DNA of 64,000 bases, taken from contig CAUYUJ010015294.1 of the NCBI GenBank assembly GCA_963575745.1, positions 547,001 through 611,000 of the forward strand. Direction: 5' to 3'. Of the stretch, positions 52,241-63,499 are shown in pieces. Each line of letters opens with the position of its first letter. Position 1 is the stretch's first letter. Under the pieces are notes generated by a model that saw only the letters and a list, made by a program, of their open reading frames with translations, did not search any database and was not told the origin of the DNA. The DNA comes from Prorocentrum cordatum. Lineage: Eukaryota; Sar; Dinophyceae; Prorocentrales; Prorocentraceae. Both the position numbers and the translations under genes were made by a program.

Positions 52241-53414
52241 TGTGGGGGGTCCTGGGGACCACAAATGCTTTGAAGAAAAGCAGGGGGGGGCATTGGGCAG
52301 CGACCTCCGAGCCCTACCCTCACCAACCATCGGTTCTCTTGAACCGACAGCAGGCGGGGAAGCGGCTCGGATTTCGCCACGTGTTCAACGACATCCGAAA
52401 CGCGGGCCGTTATGAAATCTAGGTCGGGGAACCTGTTCGTGGTCGAGGCCCGACGTGGCCAGAAAAGCCTCCTTGGTCCTTCTTCAGCGTTCCCTCCGGC
52501 AGTGCCATGACTGTACCCCCGCCGCGCATCGAACTGCCCGAATCGTTGATCGGCGAGAGTGGCGTTCGGACCTCGCCGCCAGACGGCTGAGCCAGGCCGA
52601 CCGGGATCAACCCAGGATCCTCTCAGGGGTGGGGAGTAGAACGGCGTGCGAGGCGGGGATCTATCCATATCTGGCGCCAGGGGGAACCGACGTCCTGGGA
52701 CCCATGTTGTTCCCACGGGTGCCGAACATCTCCATATCCACCGGTTGTCGAAGTCCCCGAATATCGATCCCCCACGCGGTGGTTTTGCATCAGTTCCCGC
52801 ATCGGACGGCAATCACAAACACAAAAAAACTGCCAGGGACATGCTGTCTCGAGGGCGGAGGGGGAAGTCTGGACACCCCATCGGAACATGTCCTAAGATA
52901 CGCTGTGTTCCTCGGCCGACGGGGCGTCTCAAAATCGGGGCGATCTGGGGGTCATGGCAGACCCAGCCAGCAGCCGCCCAATATCATCCTCCGCTGCTGT
53001 CCTTCCCCTCCCACTCCTCCTCCACCTCTTCCACATCCTCCTCTTTTCCTCGCAACGCCATTAGGCGTCCCCTCGCGGTCCCCGCGGGGCACCCGACCGC
53101 GCGCGGACGCGCCGCCGGGGCCAGTGTGGGACCAACCCGTTCCGGAGGGCGGGAGGGAAGGAAGGCCGCCCACAGTCCTGCGAAATGATCATCTTGAGGC
53201 CACCGAAGGATGGGGCAGGGGGGGTAGAGCGGCGGGGCCACTCGGCCGTGGCAGCTATATTTGCCGTAGACGTAGCACTTTGCCGGTCATATTGTACACG
53301 GAGCACCTTGTCTGCAGCGCTGTAGCGCGGCACGTGCACGTGATGCCCTTGTCCGTGGCGCTGTGGAGCAAGTGCTCTCAGCTGGAAAGAAGAGAAGACT
53401 CTGGAATGCCATAA
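52241..53414. other. No gene recognised
   Basis: Frames up to 328 aa overlap here on both strands but have no motif and follow the GC-rich composition. A (CTC)n-like patch lies near 53010-53045. Confidence 0.4.
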
Positions 53415-53696
53415 TCAGCAGCTCAGGTAGGCCGGTCTCGCCGTAACTATTGCGCCATCCGGTCGTCGACTGCGTCGAACAGGTTTTTCGTCTTGGGAAA
53501 TGTCAAGGAAGAGTTTGGCCACCCCTGGCTGGCCTTCAGAGGCTGCGCAGTCGCATAAACGCCCAAACGCGCAGTCATGTTTCATCGGATCGTGATACTG
53601 GTAGGCTCGAGCTGTCCCTGGGTACATGACGGCGAACCGTTTCTTGGGGTACTTTTCGGCGAGCTCGACGTTGGTACTCTTAGAGCTGATGGACAC
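53415..53696 (-). other. Small open frame, unidentified (possible exon)
   Basis: 93-aa minus-strand frame with balanced composition (AEKYPKKRFAVMYPGTARAY, then LCDCAASEGQPGVAKLFLDI). The second part loosely resembles an ankyrin-type helix pair, but one repeat is not enough to call it. Surrounding sequence is repetitive. Confidence 0.2.
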
Positions 53697-53764
53697 CGAT
53701 CACGATATGAATGCCCAGCGTTCCGTGGTGGCATCCCACGCGCTCAGAGCGCCCTCTAGGCCAC

Positions 53765-55068
53765 TGAGGCGCTTCTACTCGGGCTGGCACCCCTTGTCGT
53801 AGTCCTGCCTGTTCAAGTGCTTCGGCTTGTTCTTGTAGTCCCGCTAGTTCTGCTGGTGGTTCTCCAAGCTCAGGTGGTGGCCCCCGTCACTCCTCAGGTG
53901 GTCCTTGTAGCTCCGCCGTTGGTTCTGCTCGCGGCGGTCGTTGCTCAGCTTGCTAGCCAGGTAGCTCGCAGGTGGTCCTCGTAGCTGTGCTGGTGGCCTT
54001 CTGAGGTCTGCGCGTGGCCCTTGTCGTTCAGCTCGTCGCCCTGGTGACTCTACGGGAGGCTCTCTTGAGACTGAGCGATTGGGTCTCGGAGTTTTGCTTC
54101 TGGTCCCTGTGATTCAGCTCGTCGCCCTAGGTCGCTTTGCAGGAGGTTCTGGCAGTTTTTAATCAGTGTGGCTCTGGTTGTGACCCCCGTAGCTCAGCAG
54201 GCGGCCCTCGTAGCTCTCGTAACTGTGCCTGTGGGGTCTGCTGAGGGCTCTGGTAGCTCCTCCAGTGGCTGTAGTAGCTGTGCCCGTGGTCCTTGTAGCT
54301 GAGCTTGTGGGCCTAGAAGGTCCTCCGCACGACGCGGAGGACGTGCAGAAGGAAGGGCAACCAGAGGATTCGGCCAACTCCTGTGGTTCGAAGCTTTCAC
54401 ATGCCCAGGACTGGGAGGACGGGCAGGTGGCCGACGAGTAGGAACGTTGCGACGCGCCGCATGCTGTGCCGGTGGCCGTAATAGCTCTGCTCGTTGTCCT
54501 CGTAGCCCAGCTGGTGCCTCCGGTCGCTCAGCTGGTGGTCCTGGTAGCTCACCTGGTGGCCCTCGCAGCGCAGCAGCCTCGTGACTCACCTGGTGGTCCT
54601 CGTAGTCCTGCTCGTGGCATTCGCGGTTCGGGTTGTGGACCGCGTGGGTCAACTAGTGGCTCTCGTGGCTCGGTTGATGGCTCTCGTAGCTCGGCAGGTG
54701 GATCTTGAAGCTCTTCTGGTGGCTCTCGTAGCCGTGCCCGTGGCCCTCGTAGCGCAGCATGTGTTCCTCGAAGGGCCGCTGGTGGCCCTGGTAGCTCTGC
54801 TGATGCCTGCGATAGCTCTGATATGCGCCCTCGAAGCTCAAGTTGCGGCCCTCGTAGTTTTCCAGGTGGACTTCGTGGCTCTGCCGAATGGCTCTCGGAG
54901 CTCTGCCCGTTGCTCTCGTAGCTGAGCTGGTGGCTCCACGCGGGTCAGCTCGCGGCCCTCGCAGCTCAGCTCGTGGCTCTCGTGGCTCTGTCGGTGGCTC
55001 CCGTAACTCGGCAGGTGGGTCTTGAAGCACTTCCCGTGGCTCTCGTAGCTGTGCGCGCGGCACTGGTA
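53765..55068. repeat. 21-bp satellite (GTGGTCCTCGTAGCTCAGCT type)
   Basis: About 1.3 kb of imperfect 21-base units, with occasional half-steps. Because 21 is a multiple of three, all frames stay open in long stretches and encode heptapeptide repeats on the minus strand (AELREPP in one frame, SYEGHQQ in another). No evidence that these are translated. The array is interrupted at 55069-55885 and resumes at 55886. Confidence 0.85.
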
Positions 55069-55885
55069 ATCCGCCGGCCCCCTTGTGGGGCCACCAGGCT
55101 GTAGGCACGTGATTCGCAGTTTCCTGTACCAGTCGTAGGTTGTAGTTTCCAGCGTTACAGTTTTGCTTCTTGCTGGTTGCTGTAACTAGTTGAGCTATTG
55201 CTGGTTACTGTAACTAGTTGATTGACCGCGCGAGGGGGGGGGAGGCCCAAACAGGATTTTCCAGCGTCCCCTGGGCGCGTTGTCTGAATTTCTGGGGGGG
55301 CTCGAAATCGACACCCCTCACGCAGATCCGCGGGGTCAGGGTCCAAAAACACAGGGGATTTGCCACATTTCTGAAATTCGGTGCCACCCCTCACGCAGAT
55401 CCGCGGGGTCAGGGTCCAAAAACACAGGGATTTGCCACATTTCTGAAATTCGGTGCCACCCCTCACGCAGATCCGCGGGGTCAGGGTCCAAAAACACAGG
55501 GGATTTGCCACATTTCTGAAATTCGGTGCCACCCCTCACGCAGATCCGCGGGGTCAGGGTCCAAAAACACAGGGGATTTGCCACATTTCTGAAATTCGAA
55601 CCCATCACGCACATCCATCGCAAGGCGTGGTAACCCAAACTGCGAGAACTCCCTCGGCCCTTTCATCGCAAGGTGTGGTAACCAAGCCCTTAAACCATAC
55701 ACGTCTTACCAATCGCCAGGTGTGGTAACCCCTCTTGTGATCAGTTGGTTTTGCTGATTGCGACTCGGCTTCGCATGAAGTTTCGATACTGCTTCACGAC
55801 AGCGCCAAGGCCTCATGACTTAGCTCTTCCATGGCCCATTCTCCGAGAGAGGGGGCCGGCGGCAGGGGGCGAAGCCCTTACGGAT
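55069..55885. mobile_element. Composite TIR element, copy 2 (817 bp), inserted in the 21-bp satellite
   Basis: Same structure as 1874-2883. It starts ATCCGCCGGCCCCC, keeps the GGCCCC-CTTGT-GGGGCC hairpin, has about four 73-bp units (55312-55600) and ends CCCTTACGGAT. Here the terminal inverted repeat reads ATCCG at the left and CGGAT at the right. The dinucleotide TA flanks both ends. Satellite units lie on both sides, so the boundaries are defined by the host repeat. Confidence 0.75.
55312..55600. repeat. 73-bp tandem array inside composite element copy 2
   Basis: Units start at 55312, 55385, 55457 and 55530, with GCAGATCCGCGGGGTCAGGG in each. They are closer to one another than to the units of copy 1, which suggests homogenisation within each copy. 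Confidence 0.95.
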
Positions 55886-55990
55886 TATGCTCGTGGTCCT
55901 CGAAGGTCGTCTGGTGGCACTGGTAGCTCTGCTAGTAGCTTCAGTAGCTCAGGGGCACGCTCTCTTCGTAGCCCCCGAGGTCCAAATCGG
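55886..55990. repeat. 21-bp satellite, right remnant
   Basis: Contains GCTCGTGGTCCTCGAAGGTC and GGTGGCACTGGTAGCTCTGC, units of the same 21-bp family found left of the inserted element. Confidence 0.75.
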
Positions 55991-56715
55991 AGTCGCGGGG
56001 TGCCGAATCGTAGCGTTCCACGTTCTGGAAGCTGGAGTAAGCCCTGGGGGTCGTAAGACTACAGGTCGCGATCGAAAAAGTGACCGTAATCGGCGCGGCC
56101 GTTGTCCGCTGCTACCACCGCGACGACGTACTTCGTAATCCCTTCGGGCTGCTCGGTCGTGTCGTTCGTGGTGTCGGTTCCAGCGGCGTGCGTAGTGTCA
56201 TAATGGCGGCGGCACTCCTCCTTGGGTTGCCTGTTACGCAGTTCGTTATTGCACTTGGGTTGCCTGTTACGCAGCCCGTGCCCGGACGATCTCGCGAGGG
56301 CGGTCGTAACAATGATAATGATGACGTCGGGTCGGGGCTTCATCCCATGCCGGACGTTGTGCCCTACTTGTTTGTGGACCGCGTCTGTTCGCGCCCATGT
56401 TCCTCTATGGGCGTATGGTCTCGGCATCAATGCCGGCACGTCTCTACAAGACAGGATCAGTCTCGTAGCCTTGTAGTTCAACGGCTGGTGGCTGATGTTT
56501 TAATCGCGGTCTTTGTTCTTTCTCGCGGATTTTGTGCCTACTGGTGGATGGTGTTGCAACTTCAAGATCACCCACTGGCAGAGGAAGCTGGACACCTAGG
56601 AGCCTGGGAGGCTGTTGTAGACGTGGCACGCGCGAAACCGATCGCGGCCGCACGCCGAGGCCGGCCCCCCTGTGACCCGGCGCGGCGGCGCGGGGGCCCG
56701 GGGCCAAATGGCCGT
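55991..56715. other. No gene recognised
   Basis: A 357-aa plus-strand frame crosses it and runs on through the CTC repeat. Its composition is erratic and it has no motif, so I do not call it a gene. GGGTTGCCTGTTACGCAG is duplicated at 56223 and 56256. Confidence 0.4.
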
Positions 56716-56884
56716 CATCCTCCTCGCCTTCCTCCCGCTCCCCCTCCCCCTCCTCCTCCTTCTCCTCCTCCTCTTCCTCCTCCTCCTCCTCCTCCATTTT
56801 TCTTCTTATGTTTATTAATACTACTATTATTGTTATTATTCGTCTTCCTCCTCCTCCTCCTCCTCCTCCTCCTCCTCCTCTCAC
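56716..56884. repeat. (CTC)n microsatellite with an AT-rich interruption
   Basis: CTC triplets on both sides of a TTATTAATACTACTATTATT-type stretch. Confidence 0.9.
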
Positions 56885-56904
56885 GCCGTCGGTCATCCAA
56901 CATC

Positions 56905-57153
56905 ATGAATCAACACATCCTTCGACTCCCCATCGTCAGCACATTGTGCATGCTGATGCTCTTGTGGGCCGCGGTTTGCGAAGCAGGAGAGCAGATCATA
57001 ATAAACTTCTCGCCCAACATCGACACACCGCTCTGGCGGCGCTTCGGCAGACAGGCAGAACACGCCGCAACCAGAGCGGGCGAGGCCGAAACGGTCCCCC
57101 GGGGAGATTGTGCAAAATCTTGGCTACCACATTGGAGAGCGAACCCGCTTTAA
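56905..57153 (+). other. Small open frame with signal-peptide-like start
   Basis: 82 aa from an ATG at 56905. MNQHILRLPIVSTLCMLMLL is a basic then hydrophobic leader followed by WAAVCEAG, which resembles a signal peptide with an A-x-A/C-x-A-type cleavage region. The remainder (NFSPNIDTPLWRRFGRQAEH) has no known match. It follows directly on the CTC repeat. Chance is possible. Confidence 0.2.
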
Positions 57154-57299
57154 GCGTTGCAGCGCGGGTGGGTAGCGCGGGGGGGGGTCTCGTTGCGCGC
57201 ACCCCTGGGCTCCATCATTCGCTTTGTGTTGATTCCAACTATCATAAGATGTGTTTCTTGTTATTACTCGCATGCCCCCAGACCACACTTCTCCCCCCC

Positions 57300-57600
57300 C
57301 CTCTTCCTTACGCAGAATCACTCCCATGTCAACTCAGACACTCATTATCATATTCGCTGGCAGTCAGACTCGATCATACTCAGACCCACTCACACTCATA
57401 ACTACACTCAGCCTCACTCACCCTCAGGCTCACTCGAACTCTGAACCACTCACACTCAAACTTGCGCATAATAGCGCTCACCTCCATTTCTGATCTTCCT
57501 CACTCAGGCTCGCTCGTCACACCCAGGTCACACTGACACTCAGGCTCGCTCCTCTTCCCCACGCAAACTCACTGATACTTAGAATCACTGACACACCCAG
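57300..57600. repeat. CACTCA/CTCAGACT satellite, left part
   Basis: Loose units such as CACTCACACTCA and CTCAGGCTCACTC repeat with substitutions. The same satellite resumes at 58440. Confidence 0.7.
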
Positions 57601-57629
57601 ACTTTGAAGATGTCTCAAGCGAAACGCTG

Positions 57630-58400
57630 GCTTCAACACTCTCAGGAGGAGGTGCTGCACGGGCCCCTTCGTGTACATTTTGTGGGGATGTCTCACGCGG
57701 TTTGCCCTTTTTGCCCACCAGATGTCTTTCTCTTATTTGGTGGTCCTGTCCACCGCGATATAGCAGGTGTGGCATTTGGGCACCCCGAAGGGGGAGGGAG
57801 CCGCCAAAATGTATTTCACAGGCATGTTCGTGCCCAGATTGCAGGGAGGTGTCACGCGGTTTGCGTTTTGGTGGTCCACTGTTCACCGCGACGTGGCAGG
57901 CGTGGCATCTGGGCACCCAGCGAGGGAGCCGCCAGGTGGTGCTGCACGGGCCCGTTCGCGCCCAGATGGTGGGGATGTGTCGCGCGATGTGCCGTGTGGT
58001 GGTCCACTGCTGACCGCGAGATGGCAGGCGTGGCACCCTGGGCACCCCGAAGGGGGAGCCGCCAGCGGGTGTGGCACGTGCCCGTTCGCGCCCGTATGTG
58101 GGGGTGCGTCACGCGGTTTGCCTTGTGGCGACCCACTGTTGACAACGATATGGCAGGCGCGGCATTTGGGCACCCGCCAAAGGGAGCCGCCAAGGGGTGC
58201 TGCACGGGTCCGTTCGCGCCCAGACTGCGGGGGCGTTTCGCGCGGCTTGCCTGCTCCCGCCCCCCTCCAGAATTCTCTCTTTGGGTGGTCCACTGCTCAC
58301 CACGATATAGCAAGCCTGGCTTCTGGGCACCCCAAAGGGGAGGCGCCAGGGGTGGAGACACTTCAGGGTTCGCGTCCATATTGCTGGGGTCTCTCAGGCA
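57630..58400. repeat. About 130-bp tandem repeat embedded in the CACTCA satellite
   Basis: Roughly six units. The anchor GGGCACCC...GGGAGCCGCC occurs at 57779, 57913, 58038, 58167 and 58326 (steps 134, 125, 129, 159). Each is followed by a GTGCTGCACGGGCCCGTTCG-like stretch, TGTCACGCGGTTTGCC, TGGTCCACTG and GATATGGCAGGCGTGGCAT. Long plus and minus frames (up to 338 aa) follow the repeat and show Arg/His/Gly-rich repeats, not a gene. Confidence 0.8.
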
Positions 58401-58439
58401 ATTTGTCTGCTTCTGCCCCCAAGTTTCGTTTTGGACCCG

Positions 58440-58980
58440 CGTGCTCCTCACTCACTCTCGCACTCACCCGCTCACTCACTCACTCTCCTCTCCCTCGCCC
58501 AAACGCACTCATTCACACTCAGACTTTCTCACCAGCACCCTCTCTTCAGCCAGACTCACTCATCATATGCAGGTTCACCCATACCCAACTTCAGCCATGC
58601 TCTGGCTCGTTTATACTTAGACTCACTCATAATCAGACTCACTCAAAAACAGAGTCACCCACACCCAGAGCAACTCACACATTCATTTGTTCACACTCTG
58701 ACTCGCCACCCTCAGACCCACGCGTGCTTCAACTCACTCGTACTCAGGCTCGTTTATACTCGGACTCATACTCATAATTGTCATGGTCAGTCTAGAGACA
58801 GACTCACTCACACTCAACCCCACTCACACTCAGACACACCCGCACTCATATTCACTCACACTCCGACCCGCTCGTACTCCGACTCACTATGCTGTGATCC
58901 ACCCGCATTCAGGTTCAATCATACTTGGATTCGCTCAGATCACTGACGCTCAGACTCATTCACATTCAAGCTCACACACA
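58440..58980. repeat. CACTCA/CTCAGACT satellite, right part
   Basis: Continuation of 57300-57600, with CTCACTCACACTCA-type units until about 58978. Confidence 0.7.
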
Positions 58981-59039
58981 GGTAGGTGATTACCACGATA
59001 TTCGCCGATCCGGCGCGTGAGTTAACAAAAGGTGCAGCC

Positions 59040-59530
59040 TGAACTTCAGCTCTGTTGGGGGGGGATCGGGGTGGCTTTGCCGGGGAATGGGGGGAAGGGG
59101 GGGGGTCTACACTTTCCGGGGGGAAGGTCTTTCGGGCCCAGAAGAGCCCAAACACGGGCCAAGAGGATCCCAATAGGCTCCCAAGACGGCCCCAGAGGTC
59201 CCTAAGTCGTCAAACGATCAGTCCAAGACCCCGAGGAGGTTCCAAGACGCCCGAAAAGCTTCCAAGAGGGCTCCCAAGAAGGCCTCAAAAGGCAACAATT
59301 GCCACAGTCCCTCCGGAAAACGTACATGTTCAGCATATCCGTCTCTTGGGCTTACAGCGTCGAAGACGGCCCACGAGGCCCTCATGATCGCTCCCAGACG
59401 GACCAAGAGGCCCCCAAGAGAGCTCCAAGACGGCCCAAGAAGGCCCCCAAACGGCCCAAGAAACCCCAAAGACGGCTCAAGAGGGCCCCAGGACGGGCCC
59501 AAGAGGGGGCCCAGAGGAGATCATTTCGAG
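59040..59530. repeat. Degenerate CCCAAGAGGC repeat, second block
   Basis: After a G-rich stretch (59055-59130) the CCAAGA.GGCCC motif of 1080-1650 recurs to 59515. The interruption at 59314-59375 (GGAAAACGTACATGTTC, then TTACAGCGTC) resembles that at 1240-1300. The two blocks may be copies of one longer dispersed repeat. Confidence 0.65.
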
Positions 59531-60049
59531 CCCCCCTCATCTGTCCAGACAGATGCCCACATGGGGGGGACGTCACTGAAGTCGTCGCTGTCGTCGTTGT
59601 CGCGTCTGTCGTCTACGCGGACCCGATCTCACACCCAAATGTTCACAGACAATTCTTTGGCGAAGCGTGACAGGAATATGAGACGCACATGTTGAGATAT
59701 CCGCTTCGAAGAAGTTGTGTGCAACCGAGTAAACGGGACACCGCCCCCAGGCTATCCATCCCCGCAGCGACCTTCGACGGTCGGGAAACTGCTCGACACC
59801 TTTTTCTACTTGCTCTCTCGCTGCACAACCGCCGTGCGAAATCGAACTTTCCCGCAAATGCCTCGAGTCAATTCAGCTGTCGAACCAGGCGGCCGCTCGG
59901 GCCCTTCATGCCTCCGTGTCGGAGCTGACTACTTGTAGGAAAACTTACCCTCCCGAAGCAAGCGCGAACGCCAGAACGGGAAAGCACCCCTTTTGCCGCT
60001 GGGTGGTGATAGGAGGAAGACAAAAAAACACCATACACATTAACTTTCG
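59531..60049. other. No gene recognised
   Basis: Short overlapping frames only; a (GTCGTC)n-like patch near 59580-59620. Confidence 0.4.
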
Positions 60050-60176
60050 GAGCTCCGCGCGGATTTCTTGGATCGGCACTGGGCTCTCCCTCAGTGGCAC
60101 GCGGAGCGCGTCAGGGGCGGCGCCGGAGGCGCCGCCAGGTGACCCAGCGCCGATCCAAGAAATCCGCGCGGAGCTC
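60050..60176. repeat. Foldback element, copy 3 (best preserved)
   Basis: Arms 60050-60077 and 60149-60176 are perfect 28-bp inverted repeats. The centre holds a second palindrome, GGCGGCGCC-GGA-GGCGCCGCC, and the family motif GCACGCGGAGCGCGTC. Outer flanks (CACATTAACTTTC and GACAATCTATGTTCATGC) are weakly complementary and resemble those of copies 1 and 2. It could fold into a long hairpin as DNA or RNA. Confidence 0.8.
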
Positions 60177-60959
60177 AGACAATCTATGTTCATGCAACTT
60201 GCTCTTCTCCGAGGTGAGCTGGGGAAGCTCTTTTCCGCACAAGTTCAGCGCGGCCTAGACGAGTGGAACGTGGGTCGCGGTGCAAGCGGCGCGCGCGTCG
60301 GCGCGAACCGCCGACCGCACGACCCGTGACCCTCCCCACCTAGGACTGTTGGGCATGGCGTGATGCCTCCAGCTCACGTGACACGTGAAGATTCCTCGCT
60401 CGCCTCTTCCCATCCTTCTTGCTCTCGTAATTGTTGGATCATGCCATGGACCCCTTGTTACCCGTCGTTCCTGGGCCGCCTTTGTCGGTCATCGGACGGT
60501 CTTCGGCGGTCCTTCGCGGTTTCCAGCGGTCTTCGGCGCCAAAGCTGAATGGTTTGTGTTTCGACCAAGGGTCCATGATCGAACACCTAACTTATTGATG
60601 CAATTGATCGTAGACTGCGTGATCCTGTCGCGGGCCAGCCAGCGAAGTGGGGGACAGAATAGAGAAGCGAGGAGGAAGACGCGAGGGAAGAGGACAGCTG
60701 AGCAAGTCCCACCAGCCCTTTAGGGCGTGAGTGGCTTCGGTTTCGAGCGCTTCCTTTTCAAACTCCGTTCTTCCCCTTCGGGGAAGCGTTTACTCCTACC
60801 CCTCCCCCCCCCCGTGGACCTGGAGAGGAGGGGTCGCGACCCATTGGAGCGTCCAAAACGGCCTCGGCGAGAAGGTACAAATCACTGAAATTACGAAGGT
60901 GTTGGCCCCGTGTTGGCCTCCTCGGCGTGGGGGGCTCTAACTTACCCCCCCTTCCTTTG
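60177..60959. other. No gene recognised
   Basis: Mixed sequence with frames below 115 aa and no motif. Confidence 0.4.
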
Positions 60960-61170
60960 ATCGATCTCCTCCAAGATGGCAGGTAGCCCCATAGTGGTCC
61001 CCGAGGCTCTCAAGAGTGCCCCAAGATGTGCTCACGAGGTCCCAAGAGACCCCCGAGAGGCGGCCAAGACGCTCCAAGAGGCCCCCGTGGCCGCTAAGAG
61101 GCCCCCAAGAAGCTCTTAAGAAACATCCGAAGAGGCTCCGAAAGGCATCCAAGAGGCCCCTGGCCTTTCT
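60960..61170. repeat. Degenerate CCCAAGAGGC repeat, third block
   Basis: Short block of CCAAGAGGCCCC/CCCAAGAGACCC units, same motif as 1080-1650 and 59140-59515. Confidence 0.65.
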
Positions 61171-62850
61171 GCTCGCCCTCCTCCTCGTCCTCCTCATCAT
61201 CATCTCGTGCACTACTCCACGCCACCAGGACTTGTTTTCTGTGTGGCGGTCGGTCCGGGCGAAACCCCCGAAACGATAGCAAGCAGGCCAGGCGATTCGT
61301 GCGAGCAGAGGACAAGGAGGGAGGAGAGACCGAGGACCACAAAAGCACCAAACCACCGACGAGGAGACCCAGACCCGAGAGGAGAAGTGGCGCCGAAGGC
61401 GCCGAATCAACAGGGGTTAGGGCATAGGTGCAAGACTCCCCGAGAAGAGGGTGGCGGGCGGGAAGAAGACAGCCGGGCAACACAGACGGGGCCGCTGTGG
61501 GCACAGGGCAGCGCTGCCGCGCACTGCCGCCAGGCGACGATGGAATTGCAGGGAGGGCGCGCATGTCACCTGACGAACGCGCGCTCTCTGCCCGCGCAGC
61601 TGCGCATCACCGGACGTTAGATACGTGGACGGCCTTGCAGCGACGAAACATGACGAGGCCCAAACATGGAGACACGCCGATGACTCTTCGGCCGAAACGT
61701 CGCGCGAACCCCCGCGCGCCGCGCTGGCCCCGCGCGGCCACAATCACGCACGGCACCGCAGCAACGACTTGTGAGAAGACAAACGCGCCGATCAATGTTC
61801 GGCCAAATTCGCACGCACAAGCTCTCGCGCTGTCACTCATGACAGCGCCCGAACCCACGCGCGACCACGTGCTTCGCGCGCCCGCTGCACTCTGTGCACC
61901 CAGAAGCTGAGGCGCTATGGGCGGGCAATCTTTGCGTGCCTCGGGGGCGTGCGCGGCCCCTGGCTCTCTTCCCAACCGCGATCCGCTGTGCCCCACCTGC
62001 TTCCGCGATACGTAGTATGCGCTAGTCGCCCGCTGTGCCCCAGCGCTTCCCCGCCCACTGCGCACTCCTGCCTCCGTTCGCGGAGCCGGGGCCAGACTGC
62101 CATTGGCTCTTTCCCGGGCGGCCTTGCCCGCCGCCTCCTGCGATCGCGCTGCGCGAAAGAACAAGGGGGGGGGGGGGCTGGTGCACCCGCGTGCGCCGAC
62201 GCGTCATGCGGGCCTGGGCTTTGTCGCCCTCTCGGTCCTGCCAGCCTGGCCGGAACTATGCGCCCGTGATGCAAAGAAGCACGCGCCACCCCCGCGCTCG
62301 CGCTCGCTTGGAGAACTTGCCCCCTCGAGCGCTCGTCGCGGTCGTGAGCCTCTTCTGCCAAGCCAAGCACCCGCTTATCGACGCGCATGATCGCGCGCTG
62401 CAGCACGAGATCTGGGTCCGCCGCGCGGGCGCGCTCGGCCCCGAGCTGCGCCCGACGTTTCCTGGCGATCGCCTGCGAGACCGCAGGGTAATGCGAAACG
62501 CCCTGCCGCGAACGCCGCGGCCTGCACTGCTACGTTCATGCAGTCGCCCCTGTGTGCAGTACATTCGGCGAGGGTCAACTGCTTTGTCTCGACCGCAGCG
62601 AAGGCGCATCTGCGAACAATTCGCGCAGCGCTGGGCGGAAAAGAAATGGCAGAAACAGCGCGCGCCTGCTCCACGCCAAATGCCACAGGCCCATCGGCAG
62701 CAGCAATGCGCGCTTGCCTGTCTCTGCCGCCCCCACGACCTCTTGCGCAACCCGCCCGCGACCGGGCGCGCCCCTGATCTCGCGCGAGACCGGGGCAGGC
62801 TGTTCGTCGCCGTCGCACCGGTCAGCCTGCTTGGCCCACGACGGTAGTCA
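61171..62850. other. GC-rich; nothing firmly recognised
   Basis: Frames up to 270 aa overlap on both strands. Minus-strand 62818-62375 has a somewhat natural segment (RCAFAAVETKQLTLAECTAH) but no family match. A G11 run lies at 62165-62175. Confidence 0.35.
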
Positions 62851-62856
62851 CTTGCG

Positions 62857-63449
62857 GAGGTTAAAGAAAACGTCAGCGTGCACGATTCCGCGCTTGTGCA
62901 ACCTAGAAACCTCGCTCATGAGCACGTCCGTCGCTTCAGAGCTGCGCGCGGCTCGCCGCTGCGGCGCGCGCTGGCGCGGCGAGCCGCGCGTCGCCCGCCT
63001 CGGCCAGAACTTTTTGCGGCGAGAGACCGAGGTGCGCCGCGGCCAACAAGGGCGCGATGGCGATGTGCGCTACCTGCGCGCACGCGGCGGCGCGAGCCAG
63101 CAAATGATCAGACCGGTGACTAGCGCCTCCTCTTTTTTTTGTCCTCCAGCTGCAGGAGGGCCGCCGAGGCCGCGGCGGCCGCAGTGACCGCCGCCTCGCC
63201 GTCGCTAAACGGCGCCGCGCCCAGCCCCGCGGGAGCCTGGGGGTCAGAGTGGCCGCCGCAGTAGCCTTCTCGATGGCCTGGCGCACCAGGCGCTTGGCCG
63301 CCCCCGTGAACGTGGCCGGTCGCCCCGTCCAGGTCGCTGGCCGCGTGCGCGCCCTGCGCGGCCAGGGCGGCCACGATCCCGTCGAGCCACTCGCCAGGGT
63401 GCTCGGCGGCTCCCTCGACCGCCGCGAGGTGATCACGCAAAGACGCCAT
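62857..63449 (-). pseudogene. gag/ORF1-like relic, frameshifted
   Basis: Starts MASLRDHLAAVEGAAEHPGE then WLDGIVAALAAQGAHAASDL. A frameshift near 63330 leads to FTGAAKRLVRQAIEKATAAA. A later frame has HIAIAPLLAAAHLGLSPQKV and EAGDARLAAPAR, and after another shift SEATDVLMSEVSRLHKRGIV, HADVFFNLRK and a stop at 62857. The helical SAM-like N-terminus and segmented conservation suggest the gag/ORF1 protein of a dinoflagellate retroelement. I recall similar N-termini but cannot name the family, and no RT follows within the window on this strand. Confidence 0.35.
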
Positions 63450-63499
63450 GACCAGGCCTCGCAGCCAACCACTAACACTGCACCGGGCGAGACGCGCAC

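Noticed and set aside
53765-55068. Heptapeptide-repeat protein on the minus strand (frames 54653-55108 and 54194-54652)
   Set aside because: The 21-bp satellite keeps several frames open at once, with different heptapeptides in each; no single conserved frame.
56080-57153. 357-aa plus-strand frame
   Set aside because: Contains the CTC repeat (Pro then Leu runs) and has no domain; only the last 82 residues are noted separately as a weak candidate.
57604-58777. Frames of 336-338 aa (+) across the 130-bp repeat
   Set aside because: Repeat-derived; all frames show the same period.
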